A DNA stretch of 9,151 nt from Bacteroidota bacterium. Its GTDB lineage: Bacteria; Bacteroidota; Bacteroidia; B-17B0; Aurantibacillaceae. The notes below the pieces were generated by a model. It was given only the letters and a program-made list of their open reading frames with translations. It was not told where the DNA came from and ran no database searches. A program made the position numbers and the translations under genes. Shown here piece by piece: positions 1-6,733 of the stretch (within the stretch, counting starts at the first letter, position 1; every line of letters starts with the position of its first letter). The DNA lies in assembly GCA_025359355.1 (NCBI GenBank), contig JANYGR010000449.1, forward strand, positions 1-9,151, read 5' to 3'.

Positions 1-171
1 ATTCAATTTTATTTAACAGATAGTACGCACAATTTTATGCGAGGTGCCTTATATTTTAATGCTGTTCCTAATATCGATTCTCAAAAAGTAGTAGTAGATT
101 TTATTCGTAAAGACATCGAACATTTAATAACCACCTTTAAATGGAAAAATGTTTCTAATCTAAAAAAATAA
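1..171 (+). CDS. gldD: C-terminal end of gliding motility lipoprotein GldD (5' truncated by window edge)
   Basis: This frame is open from base 1 and ends at TAA 169-171, so only the last 56 residues are visible. They read IQFYLTDSTHNFMRGALYF, then a PNIDS segment, then an amphipathic stretch ending near TFKWKN. The pattern FYxTDS-x-(N/H)F-x-(R/T)G-(A/S)LYF, then PNxDS, then a terminal xxWK, is the one I recall for the C-terminus of GldD. GldD is an envelope lipoprotein required for gliding in Flavobacterium and is usually encoded beside gldE. The lipoprotein signal and the rest of the domain lie outside the window. The stop is followed 4 nt later by the start of the next gene, so the two are probably co-transcribed. 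The family call rests on C-terminal motif resemblance from memory and not on an alignment. Confidence 0.8.
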   Translation: MQFYLTDSTHNFMRGALYFNAVPNIDSQKVVVDFIRKDIEHLITTFKWKNVSNLKK

Positions 172-175
172 TGGC

Positions 176-982
176 ATGAGTTTTTTTGAAGGGTTTTATA
201 AAGCCATAGCTAACTCATTTAATGGGCTTAGTGTTATCTTCGAAAAAGGACTATGGCCTTATTTATTTTATCCTCTTGTATTATGGCTTATGATGTGGGG
301 CTTTAGTATATGGATATTTGCCAATATTGCCAATCAAATAACAGAAACAATCAATCAAAAATTAAGTATAAATGATATCCCCGATACAGGCGCTTGGCTA
401 TCCTTTGCCAAACCCTTTTTAACAGGCTATTTTAGCATCATCATCGCTTGGATTTTAAGACTTATTTTTATCGTTATATCTAGTACATTTTTCAGGTATT
501 TAACCTTAATTTTTCTTTCGCCTTTGTTTGCCTTGCTTTCCGAATCATTAGAAGAAAAAACAACAGGTAAAAAATATTCATTTAATGCCATTCAATTAGT
601 GAAAGATATTTTCAGAGGAATTGGTATTAGCTTACGAAATATGTTATTTGAATATTTTATCATGGCTCTGAGTTTTGTAATAACCATTTTCTTTCCGCCA
701 TTAATAGTTGTTACAGCGCCTTTACTACTTTTTATCTCCTGGTACTTTATTGGCTTTACTATGCTCGATTATAATTTTGAGCGACATAAAATGTCTATTT
801 CCCAAAGCATTCATTTTGCTCGTAAAAACAAAGGCACTGCTTGTGGTATAGGTGCATTGTATTATTTTTTAATGATGTTGCCATCTGTCATCGGGATGAT
901 GTTTGCCCCAGTAATAGCCGTTGTAGGAGCTACCATTTGTTTTTTACAAATTAAAAACGAAACCTTATCCGTTAAAAATTAA
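176..982 (+). CDS. EI24 domain-containing (CysZ-like) integral membrane protein
   Basis: This 268-residue protein is strongly hydrophobic, with likely membrane segments near residues 26-52, 82-122, 158-197 and 225-258. The family signature is recognisable. A short cytosolic-looking stretch around 115-132 (SPLFALLSESLEEKTTGK) matches the EI24 pattern of a hydrophobic turn followed by an acidic (S/A)E-x-(V/L)EE. Residues 195-222 (TMLDYNFERHKMSISQS and beyond) match the conserved mDY-x-x-eR segment, and 243-253 (FAPVIAVVGAT) matches the PvxaVxGAT ending. EI24 (PF07264) includes CysZ, a sulfate uptake protein of proteobacteria, but Bacteroidota members are mostly uncharacterised. I do not claim sulfate transport here, because no cys genes are nearby. 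An ATG at 171 overlapping the gldD stop hits a stop after two codons, so 176 is the real start. The stop is 3 nt before mqnA, which implies one transcript. Confidence 0.85.
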   Translation: MSFFEGFYKAIANSFNGLSVIFEKGLWPYLFYPLVLWLMMWGFSIWIFANIANQITETINQKLSINDIPDTGAWLSFAKPFLTGYFSIIIAWILRLIFIVISSTFFRYLTLIFLSPLFALLSESLEEKTTGKKYSFNAIQLVKDIFRGIGISLRNMLFEYFIMALSFVITIFFPPLIVVTAPLLLFISWYFIGFTMLDYNFERHKMSISQSIHFARKNKGTACGIGALYYFLMMLPSVIGMMFAPVIAVVGATICFLQIKNETLSVKN

Positions 983-985
983 ATC

Positions 986-1717
986 ATGCATTCCATATCT
1001 ATCGTTAATTATTATAATACTACTCCCTTTCTTTTTGGATTAAATCGCAGCACTTTAAAAAATCAATTAGACATACAGCTTGATATACCGAGTGTTTGCG
1101 CCAAAAAACTAAAAGAGAAAACTGTTGATATTGGCTTAGTTCCGGTTGCTATTTTACCAAAACTAGAAAATTATTACATCATTTCTGATTATTGTATTGG
1201 TGCTAATGGAAAAGTAGATAGCGTGAAGCTCTTTGCTAACAAGCCTTTAAACGAAATTACACATGTATTGTTGGATTATCAATCCAAAACATCTGTAACC
1301 TTGGTACAAGTACTAAACAAACATTTTTGGAAACTTCCCATCCAATTTATAGATGCCAAACAAGGTTTCGAAAAAGAGATACATGATACAACAGGCGCCG
1401 TTATTATAGGAGATAGAACCTTTGGATTAACAGAATATCCTTATCAATATGATCTTGCCGAAGAATGGAAAAAATACACGGGCTTACCTTTTGTATTTGC
1501 TTGCTGGGTAAGCAACAAACCCTTAAGCGCCGAATTTGTTTCTGAATTTAATACTGTTTTAGCCGATGGCGTTAATCACATTGATGAAGCAGTAGCTGAA
1601 AAACCCATTCATATAAAGGGTTTTGACGCCATTGATTATTTGAAGCATAAAATTTCCTATGATTTAAACGATGAAAAAAGAAAAGCATTGGCGTTATTTT
1701 TGGAGTTGATGAAATAA
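986..1717 (+). CDS. mqnA: Menaquinone biosynthesis protein, MqnA/MqnD family; probable chorismate dehydratase
   Basis: This 243-residue soluble protein, slightly shorter than usual for the family, has the periplasmic-binding-protein-like fold of the VitK2_biosynth family (PF02621). Motifs in order are VNYYNTTPFLFGL at 7-19 (family: sYlNtkPf-x-yGL), VDIGLVPVAILP at 47-58, CIGANGKVDSVKLF at 70-83 (family: xIa-x-GxVxSVxLfs), IGDRTF at 141-146, DLAEEWKKYTGLPFVFACW at 156-174 (family: DLgxeWxxxTGLPFVFAxW) and DYLKHKISYDLN at 217-228. The GDR-x and DLaxxW...TGLPFVFA blocks favour MqnA over MqnD. MqnA removes water from chorismate to give 3-[(1-carboxyvinyl)oxy]benzoate, the first step of the futalosine route to menaquinone. 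No other mqn gene is visible, so the rest of the pathway must lie elsewhere. The gene ends the tight gldD-EI24-mqnA cluster and its stop is followed at once by the repeat array at 1721. Confidence 0.88.
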   Translation: MHSISIVNYYNTTPFLFGLNRSTLKNQLDIQLDIPSVCAKKLKEKTVDIGLVPVAILPKLENYYIISDYCIGANGKVDSVKLFANKPLNEITHVLLDYQSKTSVTLVQVLNKHFWKLPIQFIDAKQGFEKEIHDTTGAVIIGDRTFGLTEYPYQYDLAEEWKKYTGLPFVFACWVSNKPLSAEFVSEFNTVLADGVNHIDEAVAEKPIHIKGFDAIDYLKHKISYDLNDEKRKALALFLELMK

Positions 1718-1720
1718 CAT

Positions 1721-1804
1721 TTACCCTAATTTTGTGTTTAAATTTATATAAAATTACCCTAATTTTGTGTTGTTTTTAATGAAAAATTACCCTAATTTTG
1801 TGTT
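1721..1804 (+). repeat. Three perfect 18-bp direct repeats at 33-bp period, upstream of the DUF4143 ATPase
   Basis: The unit TTACCCTAATTTTGTGTT occurs without a mismatch at 1721-1738, 1754-1771 and 1787-1804. The starts are exactly 33 bp apart. The two 15-bp spacers (1739-1753 and 1772-1786) differ in sequence, but both are pure or nearly pure A/T and end in four or more A's. The array fills 84 of the 87 bp between the mqnA stop and the ATPase ATG. The last copy ends on the base before that ATG. I saw no further copy on either strand in the window. Copy number, fixed phase (about three helical turns) and diverged spacers suggest repeated protein-binding sites (iteron- or operator-like). The short units and spacers do not fit a CRISPR array. 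The biological role is inference. Confidence 0.95.
1727..1800 (+). promoter_or_regulatory. Three copies of a Bacteroidota -7-like box (TAnnTTTG) inside the repeats
   Basis: Each repeat contains TAATTTTG (1727-1734, 1760-1767, 1793-1800), an exact match to TAnnTTTG, the -7 element described for the primary sigma factor of Bacteroidetes. A clear TTTG -33 element at the usual distance is not obvious: the TTTTG of the preceding repeat lies about 25 bp upstream, longer than typical. Copy 2 would place a transcription start near 1774 with a ~30-nt leader. Copy 3 would give an essentially leaderless mRNA. The match may be partly by chance in A/T-rich DNA. Confidence 0.35.
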
Positions 1805-3175
1805 ATGTTTACAAGAACCATCGTTCAAGAACTTCAAAACTGGACTAAAAAAAAGAATAGAAAACCTTTAGTTATAAGGGGTGCAAGGCAAGTTGGCAAA
1901 ACCACTGTTATTAATCAGTTTGCCAAACAGTTCGATCAGTATATTTACTTAAATTTGGAGCTTCCAGTCGACCGAAAACCCTTTGATGAATTTACGGATT
2001 TAGAAACGTTGGTACAGGCATTGTTTTTCTTAAAAGGTTTAGAATATTCAAAAAGAAAAAAGACCTTATTATTTATTGATGAGATACAAGAAGTGCCAGG
2101 TGCATTTAATATCCTTCGTTTTTTTTATGAGCAAATGCCCGAAATACCGGTTGTTACGGCAGGTTCATTACTCGAAACTATATTTGATGCAAACTTAAGT
2201 TTCCCTGTTGGCAGAGTTGAGTTTTTAGTTGTGCGTCCTGTTTCGTTTATCGAATTTTTAGAAGCCATTGGCGAAACCGCTGCCTTAAAACAACTGCAAA
2301 CAATTCCTTTAAAAACATTTGCCCACGATAAATTATTAAAACTATTTCATACCTACGCTTTAATTGGTGGTATGCCCGAAATAGTAAAAGAATATGCCGA
2401 AACAAAAGACATTACTTCTTTAAGCAGTTTATACGATTCGTTGATTGCATCTTACATAGATGATGTAGAAAAATATGCGCACACTAATAATCAAATGCAG
2501 GTTATAAGGCATGTGATTAAAGCAAGTTATGTAGAAGCGGGAAAACGGATTAAATTTCAAGGCTTTGGTAAATCAGGTTATGGCTCCAAAGAAATTGGCG
2601 AAGCTTTACGAACTTTAGAAAAAGCATTGTTATTAAATTTGATGTATCCAACAAGCAGCACCAAATTACCTATACATCCCGAGTTACAAAAATCGCCACG
2701 CCTACAATTGTTAGATACTGGCTTAATGAATTATTTTGCCGGCATACAAACCGATATTATTGGAACAACCGATTTATTAAACGTATATCAAGGAACCGTT
2801 ATTGAACATCTAGTAGGACAAGAATTATTATCAAATAATTTTAATGTACTAAATACATTGAATTTTTGGGTAAGAGAAAAAACAACTTCCACCGCCGAAG
2901 TTGATTATGTAGTGGCGCATAAGGGCAAACTTATTCCTGTAGAAGTAAAATCAGGGAAAGAAGGTAAACTAAAATCCTTGCATTTGTTTATGGATGAATC
3001 ACTAAACAACATAGCCATTCGTTTTTATGCAGGGCAATTATCTATTACTAATGTTACTACACAAAATGGTAAAACATACCACTTATTAAACCTACCCTAT
3101 TACTTAGTTTCGCAAATAGAATTTTATATAGATTGGTTGATTAAGGAAGTTAGTAAAGAGAAAAATAAAAAATAA
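1805..3175 (+). CDS. AAA+ ATPase with C-terminal DUF4143 (PD-(D/E)XK-like) domain
   Basis: The product has 456 residues, normal for this family (AAA_14 followed by DUF4143). The start fits family members, which begin close to the P-loop with an R-T motif as in MFTRTIVQEL. Walker A is GARQVGKT at 26-33, Walker B is LLFIDEIQ at 88-95 (D92, E93), and a sensor-like VVTAGS lies at 116-121, followed by FPVGRVEF at 133-140. A helical linker leads to the DUF4143 region, which carries the PD-(D/E)XK-type residues: E340 in the preceding helix, D367 in EVDYVV and E380/K382 in PVEVKSG. The nuclease-like core therefore looks intact, although catalysis is not shown for most relatives. These proteins are abundant, often multi-copy and scattered in bacteria and archaea, and their function is poorly known. 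Here the gene is orphan. It lies directly behind the periodic repeats, which probably control it or are bound by it. No signal peptide or membrane segment is visible. Confidence 0.9.
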   Translation: MFTRTIVQELQNWTKKKNRKPLVIRGARQVGKTTVINQFAKQFDQYIYLNLELPVDRKPFDEFTDLETLVQALFFLKGLEYSKRKKTLLFIDEIQEVPGAFNILRFFYEQMPEIPVVTAGSLLETIFDANLSFPVGRVEFLVVRPVSFIEFLEAIGETAALKQLQTIPLKTFAHDKLLKLFHTYALIGGMPEIVKEYAETKDITSLSSLYDSLIASYIDDVEKYAHTNNQMQVIRHVIKASYVEAGKRIKFQGFGKSGYGSKEIGEALRTLEKALLLNLMYPTSSTKLPIHPELQKSPRLQLLDTGLMNYFAGIQTDIIGTTDLLNVYQGTVIEHLVGQELLSNNFNVLNTLNFWVREKTTSTAEVDYVVAHKGKLIPVEVKSGKEGKLKSLHLFMDESLNNIAIRFYAGQLSITNVTTQNGKTYHLLNLPYYLVSQIEFYIDWLIKEVSKEKNKK

Positions 3176-3288
3176 TATCTATTTTTAGATGATCTATTCA
3201 GCCGCTATATAATTTATTTCCTCAATTTAATATGTAGATATTTATTGATTTTTTAGTTGCCACATGGTGTACGCCTATCTTCATTGGT

Positions 3289-3305
3289 GTTTGTTTGCAA
3301 CAAAC
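3289..3305. repeat. Perfect 7-bp inverted repeat (small hairpin)
   Basis: GTTTGTT (3289-3295) pairs exactly with AACAAAC (3299-3305) across the 3-nt loop TGC. It lies between the ATPase and the peptidase. No T-run follows directly (TCTTTG), so it is not a textbook Rho-independent terminator. It could be a weak terminator, an operator for the peptidase gene or chance. Confidence 0.4.
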
Positions 3306-3384
3306 TCTTTGAAAGTGGCTATTGCATATAAATTACTTCGATAACCCCTCCTAATTCCCCGCTTTTTTTCTTCTCAAAAATCCC

Positions 3385-3392
3385 TATATTTA
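3385..3392 (+). promoter_or_regulatory. Possible -7 box for the peptidase gene
   Basis: TATATTTA matches the Bacteroidetes -7 consensus TAnnTTTG at all but the last position. It lies 18 bp before the ATG at 3410, which would give a very short leader. It sits within CCCT...AGGG (3382-3395). I see no good TTTG -33 element at the usual distance, so this is tentative. Confidence 0.25.
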
Positions 3393-3409
3393 AGGGTTAT
3401 TTTATCACT

Positions 3410-6400
3410 ATGAAGAAAAATTTTCTACTCCTATTTTTAGTTATCATTTCAATTACAGAAATAGTAGCTCAAGCCGAATACATTGATTACCGCTCTCAAA
3501 CCAATGAGTTGTATTGGAAAAATCGCAAGCCCTTTGCCGATTATTGGCAACAAGATGTGCATTATAACATCACCGCTCAGTTAAATGATAGCACTGATAT
3601 CATTGCTGGTCACGAAGAATTAACCTATTGGAATAACTCTCCTAAGGATTTGTACTTTGTATATTTTCATTTATACAACAATGCGCAATGCAAAGATTCT
3701 TACCTCGCCGACTTATACAAAAACAATAATTACCATTTAAAATTTAATAAATACCGTAACGATGATAAAGGCACTAACGTTGAAAAAATCAGAGTTGGTA
3801 ATAAGGAATTAAAAACAGAATTAGATAATACCGTTTTAAAAGTATATTTAGAAAAGCCTTTAAAATCAGGCGAATCCATCACTTTCGATCTTGATTTCAA
3901 AACCTATTATGCCAAAGAAGTAATTCGTAATCGCATGAAATTATTTAACGCCTTTGGTAATAAACATTATGATGTGACACATTGGTATCCTCGCATTTCT
4001 GTATTTGACAGGAAGTTTGGTTGGGACACAGATCAACACATGGATCATGAATTTTATGGAGACTTCGGTTCTTTTCACGTAGAATTTACATTGCCAAATA
4101 ATTATGTATTAGATGCAACTGGTGTTTTACAAAACGAAAAAGAAATGTTTCCTGATTCGTTACGCAAACAATTAGATATTTCTAATTTCGCCCGTAAACC
4201 TTGGAATTCGGCACCAAGTACAATTATCAAACGTAATGGCACTACCAAAACATGGAAATTCTCCGCATTAAATGTTCATGATTTTGCATTAACTGCCGAC
4301 CCAACATATCGTATTGGCGAATATATGTGGCAAGGAATTAAATGTGTGGCTTTAGTGCAAGAGCCTCATGCTGCGGGTTGGCAAACGTGTCCGCAATTTA
4401 TTGCCAAAGTATTAGATGTAAATACATACAACATTGGTCCGTACCATTATCCTAAAATGATTTGCGCTGATGCACAAGATGGTGTAGAATATCCTATGCT
4501 AACCCTTGATGGTGGCTACGATCCAAACTATCGTGATTTATTGATTCATGAAATGACACACAATTGGTTTTTTGGAATGGTGGGTAATAACGAAACCTAT
4601 CGCGCTTTTTTAGACGAAGGCTTCACGCAATTTTACACAGCAGATACGTATCAATTTATTGATGGCCCCAATAAAATTGAACAAAAATCGCAAACTAAAA
4701 AAAGAAAAAATCGAGAAACAACTAGACCAACATCTTCGATACATGATAAATATGGTTTAGGCGCACGAATAATTGATGCGTTTGCAGATTTAATACCAAA
4801 TTATACAACAAGGTTTACCGAACAAAACAGAATTTTAGATGACCAAGTGTATAACGGTTACATGAATGCTGTAACGGTGAGGCAAGAGGAAGTAACCTTA
4901 AATACACATAGCGATGATTTTAATGGTGGTATTCGCCATGGTGGCGGCTATGGCGCTGTATATACTAAAACGGCAACTATGCTTAAAAATTTAGAGTATG
5001 TATTAGGTCGTTCTTTATTTGATAAATGTATGCAACATTATTTCAATCAATGGAAATTTGCACATCCCTACCCCGAAGATTTTAGAAACTCCGTGATACA
5101 ATATTCTGGCGTAGATTTGAATTGGTTTTTTGATCAATGGCTTGAAACTACTAAAAAGATTGACTACAAAATAGGTCGCGTTAAACGAGGAAAACAAAAA
5201 GGAGAATATTTAATTAAATTCAAACGTAAAGGCGATATGCAAATGCCAATTGATTTTACGGTGTTAGATAAAAACGATTCGGCTTATCATTATTACATTC
5301 CTAACACATGGTTCGAAAAACCAGTAAGAGCAAATGTATTACCTCGTTGGATTGGTTGGGGAAAAGTTAAACCAACATACACTGCAAAAGTACAGTTGAG
5401 TGATAAAATTAAAAACGTCATTATAGATCCTTCTCGTCGCTTAGCCGATGTAGATATGATGAACAACGTTAAACATCAACGTGTAAATATCACCTTTGAT
5501 TCTAAAATTTATAATCCTTTGGATTGGAAGCATTACGAATTAAAAGCACGTCCAAGTTTATGGTATAATGGTTATGATGGTATTAAAGTTGGTGCGCACT
5601 TGAATGGCGGATATATGAATACAAAACATGTATTTGACCTAACGGCGTGGTTTAGCACAGGTTTTGGACAAGCATATTTAGACAGCACCAACAAAAAAAG
5701 TAATTATAACATTGTATCATTTATTTTAAATTATAGAACATCAACCTCCAAATTCATAAAGAAATCAAATGTATATGCTACTGTTAAATCTTTAGATGGC
5801 TTACAAAGTGCGTTAGTAGGCTTTGAGAAAAAAAGTAATAACGAACGTAACCGTATTTATATTCAAGCAAAAGCAATGCTTCGTGATTTACCAAACGGCT
5901 TAGTTTATTTAATTAATCAAAACGAATGGCAAATTCAAAAATTAAATAGTTACATTAATGTGGGCATTGATCATAATTATAGCTACAACAGAGGAATTGG
6001 TACAATGAACTTAAATGCGCGCGCATCAGCCTTTACAAACGATTACGATTATTCATCGTTGCAATATACCGCTATCAATAAAAATGATTTAGGGAAAATT
6101 AATATCAACACACGGGTTTATGCTCAGTTAGGCTTTGGTTTAAAGCAAGCAAGCGAATCCATGTTATTTGCATCAGGTGCTAATCCTGAAGACTTGATGG
6201 AAAATAAATATACACGTTCGATGGGTTTCATTCCTCCAAGCTGGGGGAAATATGGCAATGAAACTAATCACTTCAACGCTGGAGGTGGATTAAACCTAAG
6301 AGGCTATTCTGGTTACTTATTAGCTCAAAAAGATGCAAGCGGATTAATGAATTATAATTACAAAGGCACAACAGGCGCTTCTGCTAGTGTGGAGATTGAA

Positions 6401-6706
6401 TTTGGAGAATTTTTTAAATTTTTAAACTTCAAGAAATTAAATAACACGGTTAAAATAAATCCTTATGTATTTGGTGATGCTGGATCTATCAATACCAATG
6501 CGACTGGCAAAGCAACAGTCATGTCTGATGTGATGGTTGACGCAGGATTAGGTTTCGCACTTAGCATACAAAAATGGGGCCCTTTATCTGGATTAAAACC
6601 TTTAACCATTCGTTTTGATATGCCATTTTTTATTAATCGCTTACCTTATGCCGAAAAAGATTATTTCCAATTCCGTTGGATGATAGGCATTAACAGAGCT
6701 TTTTAA
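3410..6706 (+). CDS. Exported M1-family zinc metallopeptidase with C-terminal Omp85-like beta-barrel region
   Basis: The 1098-residue product starts with a Sec signal (MKKNFLLLFLVIISITEIVAQ, cleavage near 20-21, no lipobox Cys). The M1 N-terminal beta-domain spans about 40-310, with HWYPRISVFD at 191-200 and HEFYGDFGSFHVEFTLP at 213-229. The catalytic domain has GVEYPM at 358-363 in place of the GxMEN substrate loop. The zinc site is H380-E381-M-T-H384 followed after 18 residues by E403 (HExxH-x18-E). A likely transition-state Tyr is Y518 in VYTKTATML. M1 enzymes release N-terminal residues from peptides, so this is probably a periplasmic or surface aminopeptidase. From about 690 to the end the sequence alternates polar and hydrophobic/aromatic residues and ends in Phe. 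It carries LRGY at 963-966, PYVFGDAG at 1018-1025 and a final IRFDMPFF...FRWMIGINRAF, all reminiscent of Omp85/BamA-type barrels. The peptidase call is firm; the barrel assignment is by motif only. Confidence 0.9.
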   Translation: MKKNFLLLFLVIISITEIVAQAEYIDYRSQTNELYWKNRKPFADYWQQDVHYNITAQLNDSTDIIAGHEELTYWNNSPKDLYFVYFHLYNNAQCKDSYLADLYKNNNYHLKFNKYRNDDKGTNVEKIRVGNKELKTELDNTVLKVYLEKPLKSGESITFDLDFKTYYAKEVIRNRMKLFNAFGNKHYDVTHWYPRISVFDRKFGWDTDQHMDHEFYGDFGSFHVEFTLPNNYVLDATGVLQNEKEMFPDSLRKQLDISNFARKPWNSAPSTIIKRNGTTKTWKFSALNVHDFALTADPTYRIGEYMWQGIKCVALVQEPHAAGWQTCPQFIAKVLDVNTYNIGPYHYPKMICADAQDGVEYPMLTLDGGYDPNYRDLLIHEMTHNWFFGMVGNNETYRAFLDEGFTQFYTADTYQFIDGPNKIEQKSQTKKRKNRETTRPTSSIHDKYGLGARIIDAFADLIPNYTTRFTEQNRILDDQVYNGYMNAVTVRQEEVTLNTHSDDFNGGIRHGGGYGAVYTKTATMLKNLEYVLGRSLFDKCMQHYFNQWKFAHPYPEDFRNSVIQYSGVDLNWFFDQWLETTKKIDYKIGRVKRGKQKGEYLIKFKRKGDMQMPIDFTVLDKNDSAYHYYIPNTWFEKPVRANVLPRWIGWGKVKPTYTAKVQLSDKIKNVIIDPSRRLADVDMMNNVKHQRVNITFDSKIYNPLDWKHYELKARPSLWYNGYDGIKVGAHLNGGYMNTKHVFDLTAWFSTGFGQAYLDSTNKKSNYNIVSFILNYRTSTSKFIKKSNVYATVKSLDGLQSALVGFEKKSNNERNRIYIQAKAMLRDLPNGLVYLINQNEWQIQKLNSYINVGIDHNYSYNRGIGTMNLNARASAFTNDYDYSSLQYTAINKNDLGKININTRVYAQLGFGLKQASESMLFASGANPEDLMENKYTRSMGFIPPSWGKYGNETNHFNAGGGLNLRGYSGYLLAQKDASGLMNYNYKGTTGASASVEIEFGEFFKFLNFKKLNNTVKINPYVFGDAGSINTNATGKATVMSDVMVDAGLGFALSIQKWGPLSGLKPLTIRFDMPFFINRLPYAEKDYFQFRWMIGINRAF

Positions 6707-6733
6707 AATAAATTATGTTGAACTATAAAAAAA

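Larger units (their letters stand above)
3176..3409. other. Intergenic region between the ATPase and peptidase genes
   Basis: This 234-bp A/T-rich stretch has no open frame that resembles a gene on either strand. Right after the ATPase stop is a weak inverted repeat, ATCTA (3177-3181)/TAGAT (3186-3190), with a TTTT loop and another ATCTA at 3192-3196. It could serve as a poor terminator. A perfect 7-bp hairpin at 3289-3305 lies inside a looser GCCAC (3259-3263)/GTGGC (3315-3319) pair. The segment 3250-3350 is less A/T-rich than its flanks and could be a remnant of something, but I do not recognise it. A possible promoter box lies at 3385. Confidence 0.6.

Noticed and set aside
1721..1804. CRISPR array reading of the three repeats
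   Set aside because: The repeats are only 18 bp and the spacers 15 bp. There are only three units and no cas genes. The array ends directly at a start codon, which fits a promoter/operator better.
5015..5197. 60-codon open frame on the - strand inside the peptidase gene
   Set aside because: It lies wholly within the M1 gene, which has continuous family motifs on the + strand. The translation resembles no family and has no leader signals.
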